From: Streptomonospora alba
GTDB lineage: Bacteria > Actinomycetota > Actinomycetes > Streptosporangiales > Streptosporangiaceae
Direction: 5' to 3'
DNA length: 44,143 nt
Assembly: GCF_000826685.1 (NCBI RefSeq)
Contig: NZ_JROO01000052.1
Location: forward strand, 1-44,143
Shown here: positions 24,351 through 32,968 of the stretch, in pieces
Numbering within the stretch: position 1 is the first letter of the stretch
How the letters are laid out: each line of letters begins with the position of its first letter
Made by a program: the position numbers and the translations under genes
Notes under the pieces: generated by a model
Seen by the model: only the letters and a program-made list of their open reading frames with translations
Told to the model about the DNA's origin: nothing
Databases searched by the model: none

Positions 24351-24411
24351 GTTGATCTTGTACCTGCGGTCAATGTGCGCGTTCGCACGTGACCGCAGGT
24401 ACAAGATCAAC
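24351..24411. repeat. 61-bp near-perfect palindrome between rpsD and tusA
   Basis: Perfect 22-bp arms (24351-24372 and 24390-24411, ends GTTGATCTTG.../...CAAGATCAAC). The 17-nt centre itself folds as GTGCG-CGTT-CGCAC. The whole unit is about half GC, well below its surroundings. It lies between convergent genes, separate from the rpsD hairpin, and no T-run follows on either side. It may be a bidirectional terminator or a dispersed palindromic element. Confidence 0.9.
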
Positions 24412-24430
24412 GCTGAGGGCGGGCGGTTTT

Positions 24431-24667
24431 CTAGTACATGCGCCGGATGTGGAAGGCGCTGCCCTGCTCCAGCGGCACCTCCGCGACGAACTCCTGCATC
24501 TTCATCCGGCACCAGGACGGGATGTCGGCGCGCGCCGCCGGGTCGTCGGCCGTGACGGCGATCACCGACCCGATCGGGACCTCGCGGATCCGCCCGGCGA
24601 GCATGATGATGGGGATCGGGCACTTGCGCCCGACGGCCTCGACGGTCACCAACGGCTCCTCGGCCAA
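24431..24667 (-). CDS. tusA: TusA-family sulfurtransferase-like protein
   Basis: A 78-aa sulfur-carrier family protein with the signature Cys-Pro-x-Pro in VGRKCPIPIIMLAGRI; the Cys would carry persulfide sulfur. The rest (VPIGSVIAVTADDPAARADIPSWCRMKMQEFV) follows the TusA beta-alpha-beta fold. I prefer a TTG start at 24667, because the strong AGGAGGAGAGGAG Shine-Dalgarno lies just upstream of it, inside the region a longer GTG-started form (24706) would translate as Arg-rich sequence. It is divergent from ctaC. No cysteine desulfurase gene sits beside it. Confidence 0.85.
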   Translation of the reverse strand: MAEEPLVTVEAVGRKCPIPIIMLAGRIREVPIGSVIAVTADDPAARADIPSWCRMKMQEFVAEVPLEQGSAFHIRRMY

Positions 24668-25054
24668 CGGAGCTCCTCTCCTCCTCGCGCGTACTCCCAT
24701 TGTCACCCGCGCCGGCCGCTAAGCGGCACCCGGTTAAGAGGCCGGTAAATGCAGCGGTACTCTCGCCTTAGCCCGCTTGCGGCGGCCTGTTCGGAGACCT
24801 CGGGCACCGGCGGCCGACGCGGTGGGCAGGGCGAACACGCCGAGCCGTCCGCGCGCCCGCCACCCGCCCCCGCCTGGGCGGACGGGCGGTCGGGCACGTG
24901 CGCGGCCGGGGCCCTCCGCGGGCGCACGGCCAACACGCTGATCAGGCATGCCCCGCAACAGGGGTCCGGACGGATCGCGCTAGTGTTTCCCTCGAAAAGC
25001 TTTGGAACACGACCGCCCGCGACGTCGCGGGCATCATCGCTGGGAAGGCAATCC
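24668..25054. other. Divergent tusA/ctaC intergenic region
   Basis: No gene. It holds the divergent promoters: a near-direct repeat CCGGTTAA/CCGGTAAA around 24731-24750 on the tusA side, and TAGTGT (24981-24986) as a possible -10 for ctaC. Confidence 0.35.
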
Positions 25055-26044
25055 GTGAGTCCGACCCGCCATAGGAATCGGCGCCCCGCGCTGCGCCGAT
25101 GGGCACCGCGCGGCGCTGCGCTCGCCGCGCTGGGCCTGGCCGCGACCGGATGCGCGTCGAACGAGTTCACTCGTTTGGGCGTGCCGGAGCCGATCACCGA
25201 ACAGGGCCATCGCGTCCTCACGCTCTGGCAGGGTTCATGGGTGGCGGCGTTCGCGGTCGGCATTCTCGTGTGGGGACTGATCGTCTGGACGATCATCTTC
25301 CACCGCAAGCGCTCCGAGCAGCTTCCGCCGCAGGTGCGCTACAACATGCCCATCGAGGCCCTCTACACCGTCCTGCCGATCGTGATCATCGCGGTGCTCT
25401 TCTACTTCACCGCGCGTGACCAGACAGCCCTGATGTCCACCGAGGAAGAGGCCGACACCAACGTCGAGGTGGTCGCCTTCCAGTGGAGCTGGCAGTTCAA
25501 CTACCTCGAGGAGTCCTACTCCGACTCCGAGAGCGACCCCCAGAGCCGGTTCTCCGTGGCCGGCACCCCCCAGCACCGGCCCACCCTGGTGCTGCGCGAG
25601 GGCGACGTGGTGCACTTCGACCTCACCTCGCCCGACGTCATCCACTCGTTCTGGATCCCGGCCTTCGCCTTCAAGATGGACGTCATCCCCGGCCAGGACA
25701 ACGAGTTCCAGGTCAAGGTCCAGGAGGGCACCGCCGGCACCTACGCGGGCCGTTGCGCGGAGCTGTGCGGTGTCGACCACTCGCGGATGCTCTTCGACGT
25801 CGAGGTGATGGAACCGGACGCTTACGACGCCTGGGTGGCCGAGCAGGAGGCCCAGGCACAGCAGCAGGAGACCAGTGAGCAGCCGGGGGAGTCGGGGCCG
25901 GAGAATCCCGACATCGACATGCCCGGTCCCGAGGGCGAGGGTCCTCAGGACGAGGCGGTCGACGACGATCCGGCGGCCGACGAGCCGGCCCCGGCCGACG
26001 AAGCCGGCGTGCCCGCCCCGGCGAACGAGGAGGCAGGGCGCTGA
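25055..26044 (+). CDS. ctaC: Cytochrome c oxidase subunit II (aa3 type)
   Basis: CuA-carrying subunit that receives electrons from QcrC in the bcc-aa3 supercomplex. The 329-aa lipoprotein has a basic N-terminus and lipobox LAATGC (Cys33). Transmembrane helices are at about 60-82 and 103-120. The CuA ligands His197, Cys234, Cys238, His242 and Met245 are in DVIHSFW and [14 protein letters not shown]. After about residue 262 comes a low-complexity acidic Glu/Pro/Asp/Gln tail of about 65 residues. The start is GTG 25055, giving a lipoprotein signal of normal length. Its stop overlaps the ctaD start (TGATG). Confidence 0.95.
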   Translation: MSPTRHRNRRPALRRWAPRGAALAALGLAATGCASNEFTRLGVPEPITEQGHRVLTLWQGSWVAAFAVGILVWGLIVWTIIFHRKRSEQLPPQVRYNMPIEALYTVLPIVIIAVLFYFTARDQTALMSTEEEADTNVEVVAFQWSWQFNYLEESYSDSESDPQSRFSVAGTPQHRPTLVLREGDVVHFDLTSPDVIHSFWIPAFAFKMDVIPGQDNEFQVKVQEGTAGTYAGRCAELCGVDHSRMLFDVEVMEPDAYDAWVAEQEAQAQQQETSEQPGESGPENPDIDMPGPEGEGPQDEAVDDDPAADEPAPADEAGVPAPANEEAGR

Positions 26045-27717
26045 TGGCGACAGTGACGCAGACCCCCGAATCGGCAGGGCCCGCGACCACGCGCAAGGGC
26101 TCGGTCATCGTCAACTGGATGTCGTCGACCGACCACAAGGTCATCGGGTACATGTATCTGATCACGTCGTTCGGCTTCTTCATCCTGGGCGGCATTCTGG
26201 CCCTGGTGATGCGCGCCGAGCTGCTGTGGCCGGGCATGCAGGTGGTCAGCCACGAGCAGTTCAACCAGCTGTTCACCATGCACGGCACGATCATGCTGCT
26301 GCTGTTCGCGACCCCCCTGTTCGTCGGGTTCACCAACATCATCATGCCGCTGCAGATCGGCGCCCCCGACGTGGCGTTCCCCCGCATGAACCTGCTCGGG
26401 TACTACCTCTTCCTGTTCGGCGGCCTCATCGTGGTGGGCGGGTTCCTGACCCCCGGCGGCGCGGCCAGCTTCGGCTGGTTCGCCTACACCCCGCTGTCCG
26501 ACGCCGTGCGCTCGCCCGGCCTGGGCGGCGACCTGTGGATCATGGGCCTGGTCGTCAGCGGTCTGGGCACCATTCTCAGCGCCGTCAACTTCATCACCAC
26601 CGGGCTGTGCATGCGCGCGCCCGGCATGACGATGTTCCGTATGCCGATCTTCTGCTGGAACGGCCTGCTCACCAGCGTGCTGGTGCTGATCGCCTTCCCG
26701 GTGCTGACCGCGGCCCTGGTCGCGCTCGGCGCCGACCGCATGGTCGGCACCCACGTCTTCGACGCCGCGCACGGCGGCGCCATCCTCTGGCAGCACCTGT
26801 TCTGGTTCTTCGGGCACCCGGAGGTCTACATCATCGCGCTGCCGTTCTTCGGTATCGCGACCGAGGTGCTGGCCGTGTTCAGTCGCAAGCCGATCTTCGG
26901 CTACAAGAGCCTGGTGGCGGCGACCATCGCCATCACCGGCCTGTCGGTGACCGTGTGGGCCCACCACATGTTCCCCACCGGCGCGGTGCTGCTGCCCTTC
27001 TTCTCGTTCATGTCGTTCCTCATCGCCGTGCCCACCGGCGTGAAGTTCTTCAACTGGATCGGCACCATGTGGCGCGGCCAACTGGTCTTCGCCACCCCGA
27101 TGCTCTTCACCGTCGGCTTCCTGGTGACGTTCCTGTTCGGCGGGCTCACCGGCGTGCTGCTCGCGTCGCCGCCGATCGACTTCCACGTCACCGACTCCTA
27201 CTTCGTGGTGGCCCACTTCCACTACGTGGTCTTCGGCACCGTGGTGTTCGCCATGTTCGCCGGCTTCTACTTCTGGTGGCCCAAGTTCACCGGGAAGATG
27301 CTGAACGAGACCCTGGGCAAGGTGCACTTCTGGCTGCTGTTCCTCGGGTTCCACGGGACCTTCCTGGTCCAGCACTGGCTGGGTGCCGAGGGCTTCCCGC
27401 GCCGCTACGCCGACTACCTGGCCTCGGACGGCTTCACCGGGCTCAACATCGTCTCCTCGGTCAGCTCGTTCGTGCTCGGCGCGTCCACGCTGATCTTCTT
27501 CTGGAACATGTGGGTGACCCACCGCAACGCCGCCACCGTGACGGTCGACGACCCCTGGGAGTACGGCTGCTCGCTGGAGTGGGCGACCTCGTGCCCGCCC
27601 CCGCGGCACAACTTCACCTCGCTGCCGCGTATCCGCTCGGAGCGCCCGGCGTTCGACCTTCACCACCCGCACGCCGCCGCACCCGGTGCGGCGCCCGAAC
27701 CCGCAGCCGCGAAGTAG
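26044..27717 (+). CDS. ctaD: Cytochrome c oxidase subunit I (aa3 type)
   Basis: Heme a/a3-CuB catalytic subunit, about 12 transmembrane helices, 557 aa. Visible ligands: the low-spin heme His in [15 protein letters not shown], the CuB His and cross-linked Tyr in [15 protein letters not shown], the CuB pair HH in WAHHMFPTG, and the heme a3/a His pair in [10 protein letters not shown]. The K-channel and D-channel regions look standard. The C-terminus includes ENPWEYG-like [23 protein letters not shown], typical of actinobacteria. It overlaps ctaC by 1 bp and is followed by ctaF after 15 bp, forming a ctaC-ctaD-ctaF operon. Confidence 0.97.
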   Translation: MATVTQTPESAGPATTRKGSVIVNWMSSTDHKVIGYMYLITSFGFFILGGILALVMRAELLWPGMQVVSHEQFNQLFTMHGTIMLLLFATPLFVGFTNIIMPLQIGAPDVAFPRMNLLGYYLFLFGGLIVVGGFLTPGGAASFGWFAYTPLSDAVRSPGLGGDLWIMGLVVSGLGTILSAVNFITTGLCMRAPGMTMFRMPIFCWNGLLTSVLVLIAFPVLTAALVALGADRMVGTHVFDAAHGGAILWQHLFWFFGHPEVYIIALPFFGIATEVLAVFSRKPIFGYKSLVAATIAITGLSVTVWAHHMFPTGAVLLPFFSFMSFLIAVPTGVKFFNWIGTMWRGQLVFATPMLFTVGFLVTFLFGGLTGVLLASPPIDFHVTDSYFVVAHFHYVVFGTVVFAMFAGFYFWWPKFTGKMLNETLGKVHFWLLFLGFHGTFLVQHWLGAEGFPRRYADYLASDGFTGLNIVSSVSSFVLGASTLIFFWNMWVTHRNAATVTVDDPWEYGCSLEWATSCPPPRHNFTSLPRIRSERPAFDLHHPHAAAPGAAPEPAAAK

Positions 27718-27732
27718 GGGAGCGAGCTCACC

Positions 27733-28158
27733 ATGAAAATGCAGGCCTACCTGTTTATGGGCGTCTCGACTTTCTTCGGACTGGTCGCGGGCATGTACGC
27801 CTACTGGTCCTGGGTGTCGCACGGCGCGATCGAATGGACGGGCACGGTCGCCCTGGTCGTGTCGATCTTCTTCGGCTGGATGATCGGGTTCTGGCTGTGG
27901 CAGTCCGCGCGACGCAGCGAGCGCTACCACGGGCTGGCACCGGAGGAGCGCCTCGACGGCGAGATCCCCGAGAACTCCGGCGAGTACGGGTTCTTCAGCC
28001 CGCACAGCTGGTGGCCGCTGTTCGTGGCGATGTCGGTGTCCTTCCTTGCGGTGGGCGTCGTGATCGGCTGGTGGATGGTGTTCATCGGCGGGTTCGCCGT
28101 CATCCTGACCACCATCGGCTGGGTGTTCGAGTACTACCGCGGCCAGTTCAGCCACTAG
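27733..28158 (+). CDS. ctaF: Actinobacterial cytochrome c oxidase subunit IV
   Basis: A 141-aa four-helix membrane subunit specific to actinobacterial aa3 oxidase. It begins MKMQAYLFMGVSTFFGLVAGMYAYWS and contains EWTGTVALVVSIFFGWMIGFWLWQSARR, the loop RYHGLAPEERLDGEIPENSGEYGFFSPHSWWPLF, and two closing helices. The PEDR/GEYGFFSPHSWWP segment is a hallmark of CtaF. It is the third gene of the ctaCDF operon. Confidence 0.95.
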   Translation: MKMQAYLFMGVSTFFGLVAGMYAYWSWVSHGAIEWTGTVALVVSIFFGWMIGFWLWQSARRSERYHGLAPEERLDGEIPENSGEYGFFSPHSWWPLFVAMSVSFLAVGVVIGWWMVFIGGFAVILTTIGWVFEYYRGQFSH

Positions 28159-28230
28159 CGAGGGCCACGGCGCGTGACGCGTGCCGCCGCCGATCGGATT
28201 CGCCCCCGGTGTGTGATGGTTTCTACCGAA

Positions 28231-28257
28231 ACCCCCACCCACCGGGGGTATTCTTTT
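28231..28257 (+). terminator. Intrinsic terminator after ctaCDF
   Basis: ACCCCC/GGGGGT stem with a 7-nt loop followed by ATTCTTTTA, about 72 nt past the ctaF stop. A second small hairpin (GGTTTC-TACC-GAAACC, 28218-28233) overlaps its left arm, so the two cannot form at once. Confidence 0.65.
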
Positions 28258-28414
28258 ACCCGGCGGCCGGCATCCCCCTGCCGGTGCGATGTCCGGTTCT
28301 CACCCCCGCGGCCGTCGTTCACTGTGGAGCAGCGGAACCCGGCGGCGTGCGTTTGGCATCTCCCGACACGGGCAGTGCCGAGCACAGGCCGCCACTGCAG
28401 ACTGGAGGCGCAGG

Positions 28415-29734
28415 GTGAAGGGCAGAACACGCCTTAGAGGAGTTCGGGGCGCAGGCCTGGCCGGGCTGGTTCTCGTCCTGGCGGCAGCCTGCACCGGCCA
28501 GGACGGCGGGAGCTCGCAGACCGCGGGCGAGGGCCAGGACGCCGTCGACGTGCGGATCTCGCCTGAGGACGGCGCCGGCGAGGTGGCCCCCAACGTGCCG
28601 GTGACGGTCGAGGCCGCCGACGCCGCCATCACCGACGTGCGCGTCGAGCAGACCGGGGGCGCCGCCGACGAGTCCGGGCAGGGTGCCGGCCAGAGCGCGA
28701 GCCCCTCGGACGGCGACGACTCCCCGGTCCACGAGGTCACCGGAACCCTCAGCGAGGACGAGTCGACCTGGGTCAGCGACTGGAACCTGGCCCCCGGATC
28801 CGACGTCACCGTCACCGCCACGGTCGAGACGAGCGACGGCGAGCAGGCCGAGGTCGCCAGCGAGTTCAGCACCGAACCCGCCGTCGAGGGCAAGCGGCTG
28901 GAGCTGCAGTCCAACTTCCCCACGAGTGGCCAGAGCGTGGGCGTGGGGATGCCGGTGATCGTCAACTTCGACCTGCCCGTCGAGAACAAGGTGCAGGTGG
29001 AGAACTCCATGGAGGTCACCTCCGAGCAGCCCGTCGACGGCGCCTGGAACTGGTTCGGCGACACGACCGCCGTCTTCCGGCCCAAGGAGTACTGGGAGCC
29101 CTACCAGCACGTCACCGTCGACCTGCGCCTGGCCGGGGTCGAGGCCTCCGAGGGCGTCTACGGCATCGAGAACCACCAGCTCAACTTCGACGTGGGCCGC
29201 GAGCAGATCAGCACGATCGAGGACTCCGAGCACACCATGACGGTCGAGCGCGACGGCGAGTCCATCAAGTCCTTCCCCATCAGCAACGGCCGCGCGGACG
29301 TCCGCAAGTACACCACCACCAGCGGCGTCCACCTGACCATGGAGAAGTACGACCACCTGGTCATGGACTCCTCGACCACGGGCATCCCGGTCGACAGCCC
29401 CGAGGGCTACAAGCTCGACGTCGACTACGCGGTCCGCTTCTCCAACAGCGGCGAGTTCACCCACGCCGCACCGTGGAACGGCCGGCTCGGCCAGTCCAAC
29501 GAGAGCCACGGCTGCACCAACATGAGCAACGCCGACGCCAAATGGTTCTACGAGGAGTCGCTGATGGGCGATCCGCTCGTCATCAACGGCACCGACCGCC
29601 AGCTCGAGGTCGACAACGGCTGGGGCTACTGGCAGCGCTCGTGGGAGGACTGGCTGGCCAACAGCCCCACCGGCGAGGCCGACACCACCGACGGCGAGGG
29701 CACCCCGGGCGGCGTCCACGCCGAGGAGGCCTGA
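28415..29734 (+). CDS. Lipoprotein L,D-transpeptidase (YkuD) with Ig-like domains
   Basis: Cell-wall enzyme that forms 3-3 peptidoglycan cross-links outside the membrane. The 439-aa protein has a lipoprotein signal with lipobox LAAAC (Cys26), then an acidic Ser/Gly/Asp linker. Ig-like (Big_10-type) domains span about 45-265 (GQSVGVGMPVIVNFDLPVEN, FRPKEYWEPYQHVTVDLRLAG). The YkuD catalytic domain covers about 267-405, with SHGCTNMSN carrying His365 and Cys367. The Trp-rich C-terminal tail (QLEVDNGWGYWQRSWEDWL) is typical of actinobacterial Ldts. The start is GTG 28415 after TGGAGGCGCAGG. It lies between the two respiratory gene groups; a strong terminator follows. Confidence 0.93.
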   Translation: MKGRTRLRGVRGAGLAGLVLVLAAACTGQDGGSSQTAGEGQDAVDVRISPEDGAGEVAPNVPVTVEAADAAITDVRVEQTGGAADESGQGAGQSASPSDGDDSPVHEVTGTLSEDESTWVSDWNLAPGSDVTVTATVETSDGEQAEVASEFSTEPAVEGKRLELQSNFPTSGQSVGVGMPVIVNFDLPVENKVQVENSMEVTSEQPVDGAWNWFGDTTAVFRPKEYWEPYQHVTVDLRLAGVEASEGVYGIENHQLNFDVGREQISTIEDSEHTMTVERDGESIKSFPISNGRADVRKYTTTSGVHLTMEKYDHLVMDSSTTGIPVDSPEGYKLDVDYAVRFSNSGEFTHAAPWNGRLGQSNESHGCTNMSNADAKWFYEESLMGDPLVINGTDRQLEVDNGWGYWQRSWEDWLANSPTGEADTTDGEGTPGGVHAEEA

Positions 29735-29790
29735 GCCCTCGGAGCACGGCGGGACCCGTCGTCCCGGCGGGCGGCTGAGGGAACGAGTCC

Positions 29791-29829
29791 ACTGCGGGGC
29801 CGCGGAGTCTTTCTCCGCGGCCCCGCAGT
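29791..29829 (+). terminator. Strong hairpin downstream of the L,D-transpeptidase gene
   Basis: Perfect 17-bp stem (29791-29807 with 29813-29829), loop TCTTT, followed by CGTTTCG. It starts 57 nt after the stop. Confidence 0.85.
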
Positions 29830-30103
29830 CGTTTCGCGGACCCAATCCCGACCCCGAAGGGGGCAGCGGCGCACACGTCGCCTCAGCGCCGCACAGGGGT
29901 TCCTGTGCGGAACTCCGGCCCCGGAGCGTCCCGCGCGCCCGGGGGCCATCCGGCGGTCTCCCGCGTCCCGGCGCCCGTCCACCGGGTGCGCACGTGCCGT
30001 CGCCGCGATCCGATCCGCCGGGGCGAGGATCGGGGTGGAGGGAAGGGGGCGTGGAGGCGCTCCCCGTGGCTCGGCGCGCATCCGCCCGCCCCGGTACAGC
30101 AGA

Positions 30104-30137
30104 ACGGCCCGGCACCCCGCACGGGGTACCGGGCCGT
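30104..30137 (-). terminator. Hairpin downstream of qcrB
   Basis: Nine-bp stem, one C/A mismatch, then a 6-bp stem and a 2-nt gap, about 33 nt past the qcrB stop. It ends the ctaE-qcrCAB operon on the minus strand. Confidence 0.7.
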
Positions 30138-30169
30138 CGTGTTCTGCGCTTCGGCCGGAGCGGCCTCGG

Positions 30170-31834
30170 CTAGGTGGTGGCCTCCTCGCGGTCCTGCTCC
30201 GGGGAGTGCTCCTCCTCGTGGGCACCGTGGTGCAGGTGGTGTCCCGAGTGCGGGCGCACGCCCTCGAACGAGACGTTGTCGCGGGTGTACCAGTCCGCCA
30301 GGCGCAGCCGCAGCCGACCCATCAGCCCGCGCGAGGACGGCGCCTCGACGCCGTTCTCGTCGAAGGCCTGGACCTCGATCCGCGAGACCGGCTCCTTGCT
30401 CTCCAGCACGTGCACGGTGTCCTCGGAGGACTCCTTGTGCACCTCGATGAACTCGCCGCTGGGCAGCTGCTGGATGGTGCCGCTCTCGTAGCCGTGCTCC
30501 AGTTGCTCCCTGTCGCGCAGCTGCAGTCCCAGGCAGATGCGCTTGGTGACGATGAACCCGATGATCGGCCCCACGATGACCGCGATCCGGAAGAACCACG
30601 TGGTCGCGTAGAGGCTGACCGAGAAGGTCTCCGAGAGGACGTCGTTGGCTCCCGCCATCCACAGCAGGCCGTAGAAGGTGATGCCGGCGACGCCCATGCC
30701 GGTGCGCACCGGAGCGTTGCGCGGCCGGTCGGCGACGTTGTGGTGGCGCTTGTCGCCGCTGAGCCACTGCTCGATGAACGGCCACAGCGCCAGCGCGCCG
30801 AAAATCAGCCCCGGGATCACCAGGCCCGGCACGAGGACGGCGGTGGCAAGTGAGTAGCCTGCAACGTCGACGTCGAACCAGTTCGGGAAGATCCGCAGCG
30901 CCCCCTCCATGAAGCCCATGTACCAGTCGGGCTGCAGCCCGGAGGTGATGGAGGTCGGGGTGAAGGGGCCGAACAGGTGGATCGGGTTGACCTGAACGAA
31001 CGCGCTGAGGCCGGCGGTGACGGCGAAGACGAAGAAGAAGAACCCTCCCGCCTTGACCGCGAAGGCCGGCAGCATCGGCGTTCCCACGACGCGTTTCTCC
31101 GTGTGGCCCTTGCCCGGGTACTGGGTGTGCTTCTGATGCCACAGGATCAGCATGTGGGCGCCGATCAGCGCGAGCAGGATGCCCGGGATCAGCAGGATGT
31201 GCAGCATGTACAGCCGCGGGATGATGTCCTCGCCGGGGAACTCGCCGCCGAAGAGGAACATCGACGCGTAGGTTCCGATGATCGGCAGCGCCATCAGCAC
31301 GCCCTGCAGAATGCGCACGCCCATGCCGGAGGGCAGATCGTCGGGCAGCGAGTACCCGAACAGGCCCTCGACCATCGCCAGAGCGAAGAGCGCGACGCCG
31401 ATCAGCCAGTTGATCTCGCGCGGCTTGCGGAACGCGCCGGTGAAGAACACCCGCAGCATGTGCACCAGCATCGCGGCGACGAAGATCAGCGCGGCCCAGT
31501 GGTGGATCTGGCGGATCAGCATGCCGCCGCGCACGTCGAAGTTGATGTACAGCGTCGAGGCGTAGGCCTCGCTCATGGGCACGCCCTGCAAGCGCTCGTA
31601 AGACCCGTCGTAGACGATCTCGGCCATGCTCGGCTTGAACCACAGGGTCAAGAAGACCCCGGTGACCAGCAGGATGATGAACGAGTACAGTGCGATCTCG
31701 CCGAGCATGAACGACCAGTGGTTCGGAAAGACCTTGCCCAGCTGCTTCTTGCCGGTCTTGGCGAGGTGGAACCTGTCGTCGATGTAGTTGCCGGCGTTTC
31801 GGAGCGCCTTAGGTGCCTGTGTTGTCCGACTCAT
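30170..31834 (-). CDS. qcrB: Cytochrome bc1 (bcc) complex cytochrome b
   Basis: Menaquinol-oxidising di-heme cytochrome b of the bcc complex, 554 aa. Heme ligands lie in IRQIHHWAALIFVAAMLVHMLRVFF (His111/112 and His125) and in LYMLHILLIPGILLALIGAHML. The Qo-site region includes NPIHLFGPFTPTSITSGLQPDWYMGF. A long C-terminal extension (about 410-554) beyond the core helices, with LRDREQLEHGYESGTIQQLPSGEFIEVHKE, is typical of actinobacteria. It ends in a His/Glu-rich tail (HSGHHLHHGAHEEEHS). It lies 3 bp after qcrA and is the last gene of ctaE-qcrC-qcrA-qcrB. Confidence 0.96.
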   Translation of the reverse strand: MSRTTQAPKALRNAGNYIDDRFHLAKTGKKQLGKVFPNHWSFMLGEIALYSFIILLVTGVFLTLWFKPSMAEIVYDGSYERLQGVPMSEAYASTLYINFDVRGGMLIRQIHHWAALIFVAAMLVHMLRVFFTGAFRKPREINWLIGVALFALAMVEGLFGYSLPDDLPSGMGVRILQGVLMALPIIGTYASMFLFGGEFPGEDIIPRLYMLHILLIPGILLALIGAHMLILWHQKHTQYPGKGHTEKRVVGTPMLPAFAVKAGGFFFFVFAVTAGLSAFVQVNPIHLFGPFTPTSITSGLQPDWYMGFMEGALRIFPNWFDVDVAGYSLATAVLVPGLVIPGLIFGALALWPFIEQWLSGDKRHHNVADRPRNAPVRTGMGVAGITFYGLLWMAGANDVLSETFSVSLYATTWFFRIAVIVGPIIGFIVTKRICLGLQLRDREQLEHGYESGTIQQLPSGEFIEVHKESSEDTVHVLESKEPVSRIEVQAFDENGVEAPSSRGLMGRLRLRLADWYTRDNVSFEGVRPHSGHHLHHGAHEEEHSPEQDREEATT

Positions 31835-31837
31835 CGG

Positions 31838-32968
31838 CTATTCCCCCCTCTGCGCGTCCCAGAAGGTCGGCCCGACGGGCTCCGAGAAGTCGCCGTCCGC
31901 AACCAGGTAGCCTTCTTCGTCCACTGTAATCGGCAGCATCGGCAGCGGCCGGTTGGCCGGCCCGAACACGACCTTGGCGCCGTTGGCGGCGTCGAAGGTC
32001 GACTGGTGGCACGGGCACAGGATCCGGTGCGACCCGCTCTCGTAGAGCGCCGCGGGGCACCCGACATGCGTGCAGATCTTGGAGTAGGCGACGATCCCGT
32101 TGTGCGTCCAGTTGCGCTGTTCCCGGGTCATCTCGTCGCTGAAGTCCGACTCGTCCATGCGGATCAGCAGGATGACCGTCTTGGCCTGCGCGTCCAGGCT
32201 CAGCCCGTGCGGATGCTCGGGGTCGGGCTCCACATAGGGCAGCGCACTGATCATACCGCCGGCGCGGAGGTCTCCCTCGTGGATCCACTGGCTGTCGCCT
32301 TCGCGGTGGGTGCCCTCGACGACCATGTGCATGCCCGGTTCCCACAGCGTGTGCCGCAGCGTGTCGCCCGGCAGCGGGCCGGTGTCGCGCAGCAGCACGA
32401 TCGGCGCCACCCCCAGGGGGGCCATCGCCAGCAGCAGGGTGCGGCGCATCAGCGGGCGCCGGGTGAAGCCGCTCTCGTCGGCGCCGCGCATGAAGAAGTC
32501 GCTGAAGGAGCTCTTCTCCTCGGGCGACGACGGCAGCTCGTCGTAGTCGTTGGCCACCTCGTAGTGCGGCATGACCTGGCGGGCCCAGACAGTCATGCCC
32601 GCGCCGATACCGAACAGGGACAGCGTGAGCGTGCCGCCCATCAGCATGTTGGCCCACTGGCCCACGAGCGGGTGGGCGATGGAGGGGTCGCCCTGGGCGT
32701 CCGGCGGGAACAGGAAGTACGAGACCAGGAAGCCCACACCGCCGAGGAAGGCCAGGGTGAACCACACCGCTGCGGTGCGCTCGCCCTTGCGCTGGACCTC
32801 CTCCGGGCGGGGGTGGGCCTCCTCGGCGGAGTACGCGCCCTCGTGGCTGCCCTGCTCCTCGGACGTGCCGGAGATGACCCGTTCCTCCGTGGATGTCGGG
32901 GTGGCGATGACCCGATCGGAGCCGTCGGCGCCCGGGTCGGTGTCGTGGTTGCGGTTGTTCTCAGTCAT
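31838..32968 (-). CDS. qcrA: Rieske iron-sulfur subunit of the bcc complex
   Basis: [2Fe-2S] protein that passes electrons from menaquinol to the c hemes. The 376-aa protein has a hydrophilic N-terminus of about 60 residues and three transmembrane helices (about 65-87, 102-128, 175-193), the actinobacterial form. The Rieske domain has CTHVGC (Cys299, His301, Cys304) and CPCHQS (Cys318, Cys320, His321); Cys304/Cys320 form the structural disulfide. The start at 32968 overlaps the qcrC stop by 8 bp, indicating coupling. Confidence 0.96.
   Translation of the reverse strand: MTENNRNHDTDPGADGSDRVIATPTSTEERVISGTSEEQGSHEGAYSAEEAHPRPEEVQRKGERTAAVWFTLAFLGGVGFLVSYFLFPPDAQGDPSIAHPLVGQWANMLMGGTLTLSLFGIGAGMTVWARQVMPHYEVANDYDELPSSPEEKSSFSDFFMRGADESGFTRRPLMRRTLLLAMAPLGVAPIVLLRDTGPLPGDTLRHTLWEPGMHMVVEGTHREGDSQWIHEGDLRAGGMISALPYVEPDPEHPHGLSLDAQAKTVILLIRMDESDFSDEMTREQRNWTHNGIVAYSKICTHVGCPAALYESGSHRILCPCHQSTFDAANGAKVVFGPANRPLPMLPITVDEEGYLVADGDFSEPVGPTFWDAQRGE

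Larger units (their letters stand above)
29735..30169. other. Convergent gap between ldt and qcrB
   Basis: No gene. It contains the ldt terminator and the qcrB terminator listed separately; the remaining 270 bp show only GC-rich frames. Confidence 0.5.

Noticed and set aside
25945-28242. 765-aa minus-strand frame across ctaC-ctaD-ctaF
   Set aside because: Antisense shadow of well-identified oxidase genes; His/Glu/Gly-rich nonsense composition.
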